Below, piece by piece: positions 20,399 to 32,527 of a DNA stretch of 64,000 nt (its first letter is position 1; each line of letters opens with the position of its first letter). Source of the stretch: Nemertoderma westbladi (Eukaryota; Xenacoelomorpha; Nemertodermatida; Nemertodermatidae); contig JAUCBJ010008830.1 of NCBI GenBank assembly GCA_032718475.1, positions 62,001-126,000 on the forward strand, read 5' to 3'. Under the pieces are notes generated by a model. It saw only the letters and a program-made list of their open reading frames with translations, was not told the DNA's origin and ran no database searches. The translations under genes and the position numbers were made by a program.

Positions 20399-21295
20399 AT
20401 AGATCCCGATTTTAAACTGATTTTATATGCCGACGACAGTGCTCTTATTTTCTCTCATAAAGATCCTATCCATATTTCCCAAAAGTTAAGTGCAGTTCTA
20501 GAATCCTGTAATGAGTGGTTGGTTGATAATAAGCTATCCATTCACTACGGTAAAACTGAAAGTATTTTGTTTGGTTCCAAAAGAAAGTTAAAGAAGGTAA
20601 CTAAGTTTGAAGTCACTAGTAATGGACATAAGATTGAAAATAAAAAGGAAGTTAAATATTTAGGCGCCACATTGGATAACTGCTTATCAGGAGAAAGTAC
20701 AGTGAAAAATATTTTCTCGAAAGTTAACAGTAGGCTTAGGTTTCTATACAGAAATAAAAATAGTTTGAACACCGACTCCCGCAAGTTACTTTGCTCTTCT
20801 TTAATACAGTGTCACATGGACTATGCGTGCTCTTCTTGGTATGAAGGCTTAACCAAACAGCTTAAATGTAAATTACAAGTAGCTCAGAATAAAGTAGTAC
20901 GATTTATTAAAGACTACAAACCTAGGCACCACCTAACTCCAGATGACTTTTCTGAATCTGGACTACTTAACTTAGATAGTAGAGTTAAGCAGCTACGCCT
21001 TAACCATGTGCATAAAGTGTATAATGGTAAATGTCCCAATTACCTAAAACAAAAATTCAACAGAGTACGCGATACACACTCTTACAGTACCAGAGCTAGT
21101 GCTTCAAACTTCTACCTCCCGAATTGTAAATCCTTTGAATCTGATACTTTCTTTTTTAACGGCATAAAAAATTGGAACGCTCTGCCTAATGAAATTAAAA
21201 ACCTAAATAATCAACATTCTTTTAAATCTGCAGTTAAATCTCATCTCCGTGTGCAATGTAAAAATAGGTACAATAGTCCTACAGTAAGTTATTAG
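20395..21295 (+). pseudogene. LINE ORF2, RT motif C to C-terminus
   Basis: In the next frame: LILYADDSALIFS carries the catalytic Asp pair, then DNKLSIHYGKTE, KYLGATLDN, the conserved LIQCHMDYACSSWYEG and the end WNALPNEI. The frame is intact to TAG-type termination at 21293-21295. Joined only across the frameshift near 20393. Confidence 0.85.
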
Positions 21296-21639
21296 TTTAT
21301 TAATTATTTACTATTTATACTGTAATTACGTTTTATAATAAATTGTTCTGTACATTACATCTTTATCGTTGAGTCGGGCATTGTCACGCTCTCGGTAAAG
21401 TTGTACATGTACATAGTGTAATTACGTTTTATATTGGTTTTAGGTTAGCGTAGTGTAATATTGTATTTGTAACCAAGTAACATAAAGGACCCCCTTGGAA
21501 ATAAGCTGCAAAGCTTTAGGGGTAATCCTATATGTTATGTTGGACAATACCTTTATACCGGTACATTGTTTGGTGTATTTGTTATTGTTTTTACATAATG
21601 TATAAATAAATCTATCTATCTATCTATACAGACTAATGG

Positions 21640-21875
21640 ATTACGCACAAAGTCTGACAACTTATTTCCAGTGCGGTCCCCCAGAACTATACTCCCCAGA
21701 GGAAACTCCAGTACTCATTTAGCTACCACTTAAGGATGCAAGGCAGAGATGCGCCCTGGCTGGTCCCTTTAAAGCATTCATGCCGAAACGAAAACTGGCC
21801 CATGTGAGGATCGAACCCACGATCTACAGGAGATGTGAATTCAATGCAACCACCACACCAAGGTGGAACCGGAAC
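21640..21875 (-). mobile_element. tRNA-derived SINE on the minus strand
   Basis: The complement of 21795-21875 reads TGGTGTGGTGGTTGCA (A box) and, 40 bases later, GGGTTCGATCCTCAC (B box), spacing typical of a tRNA. The sequence to the left (21640-21790) would be its body. The B box is a perfect match, but the cloverleaf arms do not pair well, so I call a SINE and not a tRNA gene. Confidence 0.6.
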
Positions 21876-22010
21876 CTAAAAGAGTTATTGAAATACCTGA
21901 TTGAACCCCCCTCCCAAAAAAAAAAATTTTTAACCCCAAGTTTTCTTTTTATTTTCATTTTTATTTTAATTTTCTTGGGATTTCTCAACTCTAAATAACA
22001 GGCCATGACA

Positions 22011-23320
22011 AGGACCTACAGTCTAAGCTTTCAAAATAATCGCACCATGGTAAGCTGAAGTAATGGTATTGGTATGGTACCTCTTCCTTCTGTAGTTGCC
22101 AATCCTACACCTTAAAGGTACAAAACTGCAAATAAAAACTCAAATTACATAAACAGCAAAACCTTCCTTTATTCATATCTCTGTAGTTTAAATCTGTGAA
22201 AGAGTTTTGAATAACAATAACTTCGATCAAAACAAAAAAAATATATAATATATATAATAGTATATAATCCTATATATATATATATATATAACAATATATA
22301 GTAATTAACATCTTGCCAATTTTATAATAAAACTAGCTCATAGCTGCCTAGAATCTGGTTTTACTTGCCATTTTTAGGTACAGATACAGATCTTATCGCC
22401 AATTTTATATAATAAGGATGACTTGCCATTTTTTATAATCAGGATTGACTTGCCATTTTTTATAATCAGGATTGACTTGCCATTTTTTATAATCAAGATT
22501 GACTTGCCAATATCATTACCAAATTATCATTATTAAATGGTAATTTTATATCTGGACCATCACTAGACAATGCATTAACTTACATTAGTAAGCACATGCA
22601 AAACCCTGATATGCCTCAGATATACCAGGTTTAATACCGGTACTCATACTTCAGTTTTGGTACTTTAAATAACTTATTACAATAATGCTATGGGCAATGT
22701 TTGCTTTAGGGTTTAATACCAATTTTCTCCTATATGGTAGGGTAGGCCGGCCTACTTACTATATCAGTATGTGTATGTTGTGAATGTCTAATAATGTTCA
22801 AATGGGGGGGGGGGGGGGGGGGGGATGTAAATCATAAAGTATATTTACTATGGCAGTTAACTTACTTACCTCACCTATTTAGGTTTATCTATTTAGTTTC
22901 CTATTTTGCTTTTATGTATAATAACAAATACCTCGAAAAATACAGCTTGCCACCAATTGTTACTATTTAGGGTAGGATCGGTATTTAGTATAGTTGTATA
23001 GTATAGCAGTATAGTATAGTAGTAGGCCTATAGGCCTAAGTGGTCAGTAGACCTACCAGTATGCAGTATAAAATTATAATATAAATCAAATAAGATGTAA
23101 TTTCAAATTGATACCATTATCAGGTAAATTGTGTTGTCACTCTGTCAGCAGTCAGTGTTGTGTTGCTAAACTACTAGCCTAAGTGTTGACCTAATACCTA
23201 CAGAACCAAAAATAATTGGAAATGCGCTTTTTACCAAAGTGAACATTTTAAGGAATTATATTTAAACCAGCCATAAAAATTACAAATCGATGTTCACCAT
23301 ACATGTATCAGCATGTGTGG
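22011..23320. other. Simple-repeat-rich, no gene
   Basis: Holds TA microsatellites at 22240-22300, the 27-bp tandem repeat at 22400-22512, a G run at 22805-22824 and TATAG-type repeats around 22990-23030. No coding or element sequence recognised. Confidence 0.6.
22400..22512. repeat. 27-bp tandem repeat, about four units
   Basis: Unit ATCAGGATTGACTTGCCATT plus TTTTATA, repeated at 22409, 22436, 22463 and a degenerate unit to 22512. A related GACTTGCCATTTTT is also at 22365. Confidence 0.85.
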
Positions 23321-23329
23321 TCTGTACCT

Positions 23330-23412
23330 GCATGCTCTTCTTGGTATGAAAGCTTAACCAACAGCTTAAATATAAATTACAAGTAGCTCAGAATAAAGTA
23401 GTATGATTTATT
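23330..23412 (+). mobile_element. Short fragment of the CR1/L2-like LINE
   Basis: Matches 20825-20910 (text from CTCTTCTTGGTATGAA to AGAATAAAGTAGTA) with small indels. Confidence 0.7.
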
Positions 23413-24660
23413 ATAGGTTTCATTTATTATAGGATTTATTATAGATTTCAGGATTTGGTATCATTCAGTCGGTGTGATTTGGTTTGGTGTGAATTGGTTT
23501 TGGGATTATTTTTTATGATTTGGTTTGTGATTTGGTGTGTGATTTGGCTGTTTGATGTGATTTGGGTGTTTAGACAGACCCCTGACAGCCTGAATAATGA
23601 AATAGGGAAAAGTTATAGGCCTAAACATTAGTGGAAATTACCCACGTATTTCGATTTTCAACAGTACCAGCACCGGTACTGATTCGGGTCGAGGTCATGC
23701 TGTCATGGCCGTCAAGGGCGGCGATTCCGACCATACCCCCCCCCCCCCCCCCCCCCCTGTCGACCACGCTTCCGCCGACATGGTACCCACCACTCCTACC
23801 GGTGCCGCCGGCACCGCCAGCACCATCTCCCCCACCGCCTACATATAAGACAGGAAGAACAATTTCAAAATGTTACTCTGCAAAATCCAATAAGTAAATG
23901 GTTAGGCCTATGGAATATTGCATACCAGTCAGTACGTAAGTAAGTAAGTCAGCTCGTAAGTGCCTTTTACTAATATAATTAAATTATTAGTAAAACTACC
24001 GGTAATTAATTATAGTATATTATAGTAGCAAAGCAATATCCTGGAGTGTCAGAATATACTGGAATTACCGGTTAGGCCTAGTGTAGTAGTGCCAGAGTGC
24101 TGTTAGTTCTGCCAGACACAAATTTGCAGCACTGGTCACCCAGGACTGCCAATACCAGGATATTGAGATAGCCCACATAAACAGTAAGAACAATTTCAAA
24201 ATGTTACTCTGCAAAATCCAATAAGTAAATGGTTATGGAATATTGCATACCAGTCAGTACCTATTTAATGCTGATCTCTTGGGGAGCTGCTACAGTTACC
24301 ATACCAGTGTAACTAACACTGAATTCTGACATCCTAAAGAAACAATTTATATAGTAGCCAATGGCAGATCAGCTTGTAGTTAATTGGCAATTTTGAATGA
24401 TTCATTCCACTGTAGTTCGGTTTGAATTTACCATAGGAAGAATAAATTGCAAATATAGTTTCCTCAGCCAAGGACAGATAGGGGGGGGGGGGGGGGGGAC
24501 TTGACGCAATAAAAATGCATCCCTCTCCAGGGGAAATTCGACACAAATAACAGCTGATTATTCTCAAAAATAAAACTGTAACCTGTTCTATTGGGTTTCG
24601 TTTATAGTTTTGGTTAAAATAACGAGCCACTGTAACCTGCTCCTTTCCCTAAATTGAGAA
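23413..24660. other. No gene; homopolymer runs and local duplication
   Basis: A C run at 23738-23756 and a G run at 24481-24499. The stretch from AACAATTTCAAAATGTTACT onward at 23859 is repeated at 24189, so about 80 bp is duplicated with 330-base spacing. The motif ACTGTAACCTG occurs at 24575 and 24629. Confidence 0.5.
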
Positions 24661-24679
24661 TTTAACATTGCGGCGAGAT

Positions 24680-25540
24680 ATTTCGCCAAGTCTTGACTCC
24701 TGGTATCAGAGGTCTCCCCCTTCAGCTTATTTCTAATTTTCTTTCCGATCGCAAATAATTTGTATCCATCGACGGTATCAACTCAACTTTATTACCCCTC
24801 TCCTGTGCCTGTGGCGTCCCCCAGGGATCTGTTCTCTCTCCCATACTATTTCTTATCTTTATCAATGACTTACCGAACGCAACTACCTTACTTAGTAGAC
24901 TTTTCGCTGACGACACAACTTTAATTAATTCCCAAAAAAACATTCAATCATTAAATACTAACACGAACAGTGAAGTAATCAAAATCTACGACTGGCTACA
25001 TGACAATAAATTAATTACTGAACTTAAAGAAAACAGAATACGCCATATTTACTAACCTTCCTATTCCTACGTATACTAATACCGACAATAACACACATCA
25101 AATTAAAATAAACAAGAAAGACATCAAACATACAGAAACACAAAATTACTAGGCATTTGGATAGACTCTAAACTAAACTGGAAAACTCATATAAAACAAA
25201 GTACTCAAAAAATTTATAAATCTAATGGTATTTTCTACAAACTTCGGCATATACAGTATTTCCTCCCCACATTCTTAGAACCCTATACTTCTCACTGATC
25301 CATCCCTACAGTACGTTAATTACGGTATTATTCCATGGGGTGGCACTCATTCCACACTGAAACCACTACGTACCAAAATCAACAAACTGTTGTGCTGTAT
25401 TACATTTTCACACTACAGATCATCCTCAATCCCCATTTACAAACAACTAAATATTTTACCAATTAACAAACTCTGTGAACTATCTGTCAGCACCTTCATG
25501 TACGACATCCATTCAAAAAATATAAGCACTACCTCAACCC
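24680..25540 (+). mobile_element. Jockey/CR1-type LINE reverse transcriptase, decayed fragment
   Basis: Reads LTPGIRGLPLQLISNFLSDR, then CGVPQGSVLSPILFLIFINDL (motif B) and RLFADDTTLI (motif C), then, in shifted frames, LLGIWIDSKLNWKTHI and SIPIYKQLNILPINKLCEL. Several frameshifts and stops. It ends at a C run at 25539. The C-terminal text resembles the LINE at 44.5 kb more than the one at 18.7 kb. Confidence 0.75.
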
Positions 25541-25544
25541 CCCC

Positions 25545-25985
25545 CCCCCCCCCCCCGCGCCCCCATCCGGTTGTTAATTAAGATAAACTGGTTGAATATG
25601 GCAATTTGCTCACGATTGTCAATCGTTATCCCGCTAATTGGTTGTACTGTCACATTCGTCCGACTAAAGAAATACATACACCATAACATAATTTAATAAT
25701 TTGTTTTTAATGTATGTACATATACATTGTGTTGGTGTATGTATATAATGATGAATGCTGAGTACGGAACCTGCCATATATAATTAGCATTAGTCCTGAA
25801 AAGGACTGTTTTGGTTGTAAATTTTGAAGGTCCATAGATAGATAGTTAGTTATGTAGTTAGTTAGTTAGTTAGACATGAGAGTTGTAGTCTGCTTCAAGG
25901 GGAAGAAGAGTTTCCTTTCAGCATTAGTGTTTAGATGTATTCGGTCAGATTTTAATATAGAATGTTCGGGTGCAACCAAACCCCG
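25545..25985. other. No gene seen
   Basis: Contains a TAGTTAGTTAGT microsatellite near 25845-25872 and short AT-rich text. Nothing else recognisable. Confidence 0.4.
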
Positions 25986-25990
25986 AATTG

Positions 25991-26491
25991 CTAAGGTTGA
26001 CCCGAACCCGCTGTCTTAAACCAAGTTCTCATTCGCTCGTTCAAGACTTGCCGACGTTCGTTATGGTTTGGGGGGCACTTACCGAACCTAGGAAAAGCTT
26101 CCAACCACACAATCTTTGATCCTGTAACAGTGTGGAATGCAGTGATGGCGGTCTGCAACTGTTCGTGAACTTCCACACTGTTACAGAGATCATTGCCCCC
26201 CATACAGATGAATGATATGCATGGTTTAAGGACAGCGGAACTACTGTACGTATTAATTACTAGGGGGAAATCCTTTAGTGTACGTATGTATTTATTGTTA
26301 GGAAAGTAATAGTTTATGTTAGCGGTAGGAGATAGTTCAGCAATATTGTAGTTTGTAGTAAAACGACGGAAATGGGAGTCACCCATAAGTAGTATTTCAT
26401 GTGTAGTGTGGTTAGAAGTGCAGTGTATAGCGTCTAGATCTAGATAATTAACATTAGATAGGTAGGGGGTTTGTTTATGTGTATGAGGCAT
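25991..26491 (-). CDS. SGNH/GDSL-hydrolase-like ORF
   Basis: 166 codons. Block I reads ILLMGDSHFRR (nucleophile Ser in GDS), a central block reads FICMGGNDLCN (GGND, the oxyanion Gly-Asn pair) and a later NHNERRQVLNERM block is a conserved tail. The final catalytic Asp-x2-His is not reached, because the frame ends after WFKTAGSGQP; the related copy at 34365-34930 carries an ADIHLSDASE stretch after this point. Esterase-like SGNH domains occur in ORF1 of some LINEs and other retroelements. This copy is probably part of such an element. Confidence 0.5.
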   Translation of the reverse strand: MPHTHKQTPYLSNVNYLDLDAIHCTSNHTTHEILLMGDSHFRRFTTNYNIAELSPTANINYYFPNNKYIRTLKDFPLVINTYSSSAVLKPCISFICMGGNDLCNSVEVHEQLQTAITAFHTVTGSKIVWLEAFPRFGKCPPNHNERRQVLNERMRTWFKTAGSGQP

Positions 26492-26499
26492 CGAGTTGA

Positions 26500-27050
26500 A
26501 TTAGTAAGGTCCAACCAAGTGTTATGCATAATTAGAATTTTAGTTATATGTAGATAGAGTTCCTCAGAAATTTTATCACACAACATTTATCCCCAGATAA
26601 ATGCTCTAACGATAAACTTGTATTCCTACACTATATATATGTGATGTAGACAAGGGATAATTCATGTGTTTATGTTAGTGGGAAAAGTATTGATTCAATT
26701 CGAAGCAACCTCACTAAACTTCAACCAAAGTTAAAACCCATAAAATATTATCTTGGCGCCAATAGTCTGTATCGAGTACCTGATCAGCTCTTACTTGTCA
26801 AACAATTTGCAGCTAATTAAAGTACAATAGATCATTGTTGATATTTTGGCGACAGAAAGTCTGTATCAACATTCCCTTCTCAGCATAGCTTTAGGCTATC
26901 TTAAATCTTGTTTGACCAAGTATTCCCAGACTCCATTAATTACAGTGTTACACAACTTCCACATGGGTTAAGTTTCCACAGTTAGGGACGTGGCTCATGG
27001 AGACCAAACAACTGAAAAATAATAAATAAATAATAAATCGTCCTCCTTGA
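26500..27050. other. No gene seen
   Basis: Unassigned AT-rich sequence between the SGNH-like ORF and a LINE 3' fragment. Confidence 0.4.
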
Positions 27051-27059
27051 ATACGAATC

Positions 27060-27452
27060 GTCTTGAACAAGTACAACCCCGTGCCATAGTTGTCATATGA
27101 AAACCGACTACGTGCACTCAAACTACCGACATCAATATATCGCCGTGTACTAGCCAACACAAACATAAAAGTTTATCCACGGGATTGACAATATTGAGCG
27201 CAGTAATTTCTTCCAGTTTTGTTTCGAACTCGACCAATACTCAACACGAGGCTCTTCCTTGGCGCTGTACAAAGTTCGAACAATAGGACACAAAGGAGAT
27301 GCAACAACTTTGCAGACAGGGTTGTAAACATTTGGAATCCTTTACCATTACCGGAAAGTGTTGTTAATGCACGTAATACCCTTGGTACTCCATGCTTGAA
27401 CACATTCAAAAATAGACTAGACTGCGAAATGTCCCTTAAAATGAATATGTAG
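27060..27452 (+). mobile_element. CR1-type LINE 3' fragment
   Basis: C-terminal LINE text: ENRLRALKLPTSIYRRVLAN near 27105-27165, then after a frame change FADRVVNIWNPLPLPESVVN and CLNTFKNRLDCEM at 27321-27435. This is the end of a CR1-like ORF2 with the WN-x-LP-x-x-VV pattern. Broken by stops. Confidence 0.65.
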
Positions 27453-27904
27453 TGATACTCCTGTGCGCCAAGTGGCAGTAGCGAAAGCGATATCTTTCGG
27501 ATATCTTTCGGATACAACGATTTCTTTATTAAAATCTAGCTACAGTACCTATTATTTTCATTTTTTCAATCCCAAAAAATATTTTTTTGTATGTTAAATT
27601 TTTAAAATAGTGTTTTTCTTTTATGTTTAATTGTTTTCCTATCTTTTGTAGTTACTTTACTTTGCACGTTTTATTTCAGCAGTAATATTTTACTTATGCG
27701 AAATACCTACGGTACCAAATTTATGTTCCATATAACTACGTATGCGTTGTTTGTATCCTATAGAGTATTGTAAAATTGTCCCTTATTAATATGTTTCCCT
27801 TTAGTACTGTATGTTGTTGAAGCCCTTGAACCTAAGCTAAGTATGCTTTGCCGGTTTATAAATTTAATTTTACTGTTTTTTCATTTTTTTATTTCATTTT
27901 TTTA

Positions 27905-28082
27905 GGTAGGAACGCAAATTTGTATTTTATCAATTTCTATCGCATTTGGTCAGGTATAAATTTGTAAACTCGTCTGACTTCGTAGAAACACAAGTTTGTG
28001 TTTCATGTGAATGATTGTACACCAATAGGTGGGAAAAAATCGATTGACGTTATCCGAGTTGGTAAGAACACAAATATATGTT
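27905..28082 (+). repeat. Partial repeat X, palindrome array only
   Basis: Palindrome-like units start at 27911, 27987 and 28067 (spacing 76 and 80), with changes in the first and last (AACGCAAATTTGTATT, AACACAAATATATGTT). It is joined directly to the start of the full copy C. Confidence 0.75.
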
Positions 28083-29348
28083 ATGTATAACATCCCTAAT
28101 GCAGTAATGCTTCTTCCTTGGATGGTCCTGCAATTTGACTGCTGATCTGCACGAAAATTCAGTTGTAGCTTCATTTGGAAACTAATAAATATATTGATAG
28201 ATTTTGTCTCATAATTAAATCTTCATCAAGATACAAACTGTAATATTTTTTATGAGTCATGTGGAATGCTCTAGTTTTGGGTATGACTATTACTCGCCTT
28301 TACTAGACCCAGTAACATGACTCAGTACCATAGGCATATATCTCTTTTTTTTAACTAGGGGAAACGCGTCTAGGTTAAGATCTCAAAATGTGTTTTTTTG
28401 GGATAGGGTGTATTTCGCATGAAATCCAAAACAATCAGCCATTGATTATTTCCGGGAACTTAACGTTTACCTTTGGTATTGTTTAGGTGGAACAAGTTCG
28501 ATTATCATCAGGGAATTCATATATCATTGATACTGGTGGTGTTTTTCTGCGTATTGGCTTACCTTCCATCCTCAAACTCACCTGGGTTGGGGGGAATGTT
28601 TAACACTTAAACTGGTCAGCGTCTTCATTTACTTTTGTTTCGACTTGGTAGGAACATAAATTTGTGTTTTATCAATTTCTATCGCATTTGGTCAGGTATA
28701 AATTTGTAAACTCGTCTGACTTGGTAGTAACACAAGTTTGTGTTTTATGTGAATGTACGCGAATTGGTGGGAAAAAATCGATTGATGTTATCCGAGTTGG
28801 TAAGAACACAAATGTGTTTGCCTGAGCGGCTATCCACTTGGTGCTGACGCTTTTTTGTGTTTTAGACATATTTTACGTATTCCTATAATACTACTACTTA
28901 ATGAATCCCTATAGGTTTATCATTACCGCCATTCAATCGCTTGAATGTAGAGCTACACAATGGTAGTTGAATCATCTCGAATCGCCCACTATGGCAGACA
29001 CAGTTGTGTGAGAAAGATTCTAAAATATAGAAAAGTTTAAGTAATGGCCGTTTTTTAACATTAGGTCTGATGAACATTGCAGTAAGGAAATCCACAAATA
29101 ATGCTTGGATAACCCTAAAGTCTCAGTATAACATTCGGTATATAATTTATTGGAATTGATGGACTGTAAATTAAAGCCTCATATTTAAATTTTTTAATAT
29201 AAGATAAGAATCAATGGTTGAAATTAGGTGTTCTGAGTCTGTCCAATTTTCCTTATCATACAGTATGTGTCAGACATTCAGTACCATGATTTTAGCTTGT
29301 TCTTATCTACAAGTCTCCACAGGGTTTCTTTGTTTGTAACTGATTTAT

Positions 29349-29480
29349 TTGACAGCTTTTATAAGCAAACAGGATTTCATTTCGCCAAAGGCATTTTCTA
29401 TTGAAAATGGTTGTCCAGACAGGAATCTTCGCTTTATTGATAGCCACCAAGTGCCTGGGTGGTATTATATGGATAGTCAG
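29349..29480 (+). CDS. Possible exon in repeat X (first)
   Basis: Open frame ISKQDFISPKAFSIENG through DSHQVPGWYYMDSQ, ending exactly at a GTAAAT donor at 29481. In copy A a two-base insertion shifts the frame. Family not recognised. The open frame in one copy and the donor at its end are the only evidence. Confidence 0.3.
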
Positions 29481-29536
29481 GTAAATAGTAAATACTACAG
29501 CATATATCAAAGGAAAGGGACAGTGGATATGAAGTA

Positions 29537-29660
29537 AGGGTTAACAGATCTATTGGGGGGTTTACTATGCTCAGGCTCAGTGCCAGACATTGTCGCCAGT
29601 AACAATATAATTGAATGCAAAGAATGTGGTCATGTCACATACCTCGTACCTCTTCCAAAG
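29537..29660 (+). CDS. Possible exon in repeat X (second), with CxxC
   Basis: Open stretch DLLGGLLCSGSVPDIVASN followed by IIECKECGHVTYLVPLPK, ending at a GTAAC donor. Copy A (6276-6395) is also open and nearly identical. The C-x2-C-GH could be half of a zinc-binding site. Not recognised. Confidence 0.35.
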
Positions 29661-29934
29661 GTAACCTATGTGCTAGACTAATGTCCATGACTATGTTGTG
29701 CAGAGCTAATGGCGTAAAACGACCACAAACACAAAATAAATTTTAGTGGGTTTGAAAAAAATTAGTTTAATTTAATTAAAAACATTAAGGGAAGGATCAG
29801 GTTACAGTGGGGGTGTTTTCTAACCAAAACAATAAACTATACATTATTTCACTTGGGGTCAAATTGCGCCAGCACCATATTTGGCCTCACTACTTGTTAG
29901 TATCGGTTCACCCAGCCTTGCAATGGCTGGGTGA

Positions 29935-31475
29935 ACCAAGATTCAGACAACAAAATTCAGAAGTTCCAAAATGACCTCTACAAGGCGCAGAAAGAGTCCC
30001 GACTCAAACAGACTACAGCAGCCAAGAATGCAGTTAAGGCTGCATCTAGGTCCCTGAACAGGCAGGACTCTGTTAATTTACAGGAGCTAATAAACCAACA
30101 GGTTGATGCCATCAATGATGCTGACGACAGCAGGCAATCATCCCAGGCATGGAGATCGATCAACTTGCTTGCTGGTCGAAAAAGCCAACCAATCACCAAG
30201 GTTAAGGCTGAATCACCAGCCGATCGCCTCAATGGTTGGAAGGCCCACTTTGAAAAGCTCCTCAATAATGACAGGGTATTGCCTGATAACTTTATAGAAG
30301 TAAAAGTGTCTGAGTCTGTACTCCCAGATATTCCCATTGGTGATATCTCCTTTGCAGAAGTGAAGGCTGCTGCAAAGAGCATTAAGATCAATCGTGCCAG
30401 TGGAGTAGATGGTGTTCCCCCTGAGGTCATTAAAATACCTGAGTGTTTAAAGCTCATCTATCCCATCATAGTAGACATGTACCAAACAACAAGAGTCCCA
30501 CAAGAAATGAAAACAAATAAGTTGGTGCCAGTTCCCAAGAAGGGCAACCTAACACTCTATGGTTCTTTTCGGGGAATCTCATTGATCTCGATTGCTGCAA
30601 AGCTATACAATAGGATTCTATTAAATCGCACTAGGGATCCCATTGAGAGACTGCTCCGTGGAAATCAGAATGGGTTCCGTAAAGGTCGTGGGACCATGGA
30701 GCCCATTTTGGCACTTAGAAGGATAATTGAAGAGTTATCAAAAAAAGAAAGACAGGCATCTGGCTGTTATCTTTGTTGACTTCTTCAAGGCCTTTGATTC
30801 AGTCTCTTGCTCACGTATGTTCAGCATACTTTCATTATATGGGATTCCTGATGAAATTATTGCAGCAATCAGATCAGTATACGATGGTTCGACAACATTT
30901 GTGTCTACTGTTGACGGTGACACAGAACCATTTGAAGTGTTATGGGGCGTCCTCCAGGGAGACATACTTGCACCATTCTTGTTCATAATTGTTGTTGACT
31001 ATGTTCTACGCATGTCCTTAGATCATCATAATGATGATGGGGTGATGATAACTCCACCTACTGGCTCCAGAAGTCGAGGAAATCCTGCCAAGTACCTAAC
31101 TGATCTGGACTTTGCTGATGACTTAGGAGTACTCTCAGAATCACCAGAGGGAACCCAACGGCTCCTCAGCTCATTAGAACATGCTGCTTCTCGTGTTGGT
31201 CTTTTTGTTAACTCCAGAAAGACCACAAGTTTGACAGTTAACTTTGAAAGTCCTCTGCAAGTCTCTGATCGGATGAGCATAAGCTCAAAAGATGGTATGC
31301 TTGAGGTAAGGGAAAGGCATGGGCAGCCTTGAATAGGCTTTCCAGGATTTGGAAGTCACCGAGAATTAATCGGACACTTAAGGTCCGATTATTTAGAGCA
31401 GCAGTAGTTCCAGTACTCCTCTATGGGAGTCCATGCTGGGCTCTAACTGCTGAGGACACCAAATCTCTGGCTGAA
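29935..31475 (+). mobile_element. RTE-like LINE, copy 2 (truncated)
   Basis: Begins at the ACAACAAAATTCAGAAG point (equivalent to 11576 of copy 1), so the endonuclease is missing, and stops at 31470 before the 3' end, where the zinc-finger segment begins. An internal deletion near 31306 removes about 75 bases relative to copy 1, and one extra A near 30745 shifts the frame before motif A. Confidence 0.8.
29943..31332 (+). pseudogene. RTE-like reverse transcriptase, copy 2
   Basis: Two overlapping frames: 29931-30779 with the linker and RT entry (IKINRASGVDGVPPEV, NGFRKGRGTMEP), and 30727-31332 with motif A (VDFFKAFDS), motif B (WGVLQGDILAPFLF) and motif C (DFADDLGVL). A single inserted base in an A run at about 30744 separates them. 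The thumb continues only partly (31329-31470). Confidence 0.8.
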
Positions 31476-31668
31476 AGTCACGAAAAAAAGGTCTTATTGA
31501 TTTCTAACAAATTTTCAACTCTACAGCTTTTTATCCGACAAAGTCGCATGTCAAATTGGAAACGCAGACAACGACGACAACATAACTATTTGCCATTATT
31601 AGCCCACCCCCTTAGGCCCGCCCGCCGCACAATGCAAGATGCAAAAATCGTTCCTGACGTTATTTATA

Positions 31669-31886
31669 GGTTAATATTTATTCCAATTATATTTTTTCCT
31701 GACCATCCACATATCATTTCATTTTCAATAAATGAATTAAGAATTAAGACTGCCTGTTCAATATAAGTGGATTAGGTGGGAGAGTGAATGTCAGGGGCAA
31801 GTGGCTCAACTGGTTAGCGCCACTGATGGGGCCTGATAGGCTGAAACGTACGTATAGCACTGGTTCAAGCCCCGGTGAAGCGCTTT
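31669..31886. mobile_element. SINE-like insertion with tRNA-like boxes
   Basis: Absent from copy 1 at 14249-14250. Its right half contains GTGGCTCAACTGGTTAGCGC (A-box-like) at about 31801 and GGTTCAAGCCCCGG (B-box-like) at about 31862, about 60 bases apart as in tRNAs with a long variable part. The left 120 bases are AT-rich. Confidence 0.55.
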
Positions 31887-32527
31887 CTCATTTTTTCCAT
31901 TTCTGAACAAAACCATAATATTACAGCATTAATTTTCAATGGATAACAGTGATGATGAAATTATTGAAAATGTTGCTGCGAAAATGTTGCTGCATATATG
32001 TTGTGGGGACTGGGGACAAACTAAACTCATTTCATGAGAGCTTTGGATACATCCAATACATTACAAGAGACCTGTGGCTTGCTTTTGAATATTGAATATA
32101 GCGTAAATGTAAAATATATTGTTAAAAAATATATTAGAAGTGCATAACAGTAACAGACGCACTCGAAGCGCGCAGGGGCTTGCTAGTTTCTTATAAATCC
32201 ATAGAGGTGAGGCTGGTTCTTCAGCAAATGGTCCTAGTTAATTTTAGAGAGACATAAGCGCTAAGTCTGATATGGGCTCTGCTGCTTTGTATGTTAAAAT
32301 TAGGTGTAGATAGGTATATAAATAATCATGGATGATCCAGTATAATAAATCAGTAATAACCAATAACAACAAACACTGACTCACTGACACATTCAATTCA
32401 CAGGAGTACTTAATGAAAATATTATTATAAAAACAATTTTATGTAGACATTCATGCTTTGTTTTTTAAGTATTATTTACTATTTGCAGTGTAGGCATAGT
32501 CTACAATCACATTATGTTATATTATAG

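Larger units (their letters stand above)
18737..21630 (+). mobile_element. CR1/L2-like LINE, 5'-truncated
   Basis: Starts inside the endonuclease domain, contains the full reverse transcriptase and C-terminal part, a 3' UTR and a (TCTA)n tail at about 21608-21630. Fragments of the same family are at 23330-23412 and 56931-57760. One frameshift separates the two halves of ORF2. The 5' truncation and microsatellite tail fit target-primed reverse transcription. Confidence 0.85.
28083..29875 (+). repeat. Repeat X, copy C (most complete)
   Basis: About 1.8 kb matching both copy B (left part) and copy A (right part). Palindrome units start at 28653, 28729 and 28805. The right part contains two open stretches that look like exons. 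Ends at GCGCCAGCA, as copy A does. It shows no transposase. Confidence 0.75.

Noticed and set aside
21795..21875. tRNA gene on the minus strand
   Set aside because: A and B boxes are good but acceptor and anticodon arms do not pair convincingly, and extra body sequence follows; a SINE head is more likely.
23631..23897. Proline-rich ORF
   Set aside because: Its proline run is produced by a C homopolymer and GC-rich low-complexity text; no splice or start support.
31800..31875. tRNA gene on the plus strand
   Set aside because: Box-like sequences are present, but they lie inside a 218-bp insertion and no complete cloverleaf can be drawn.
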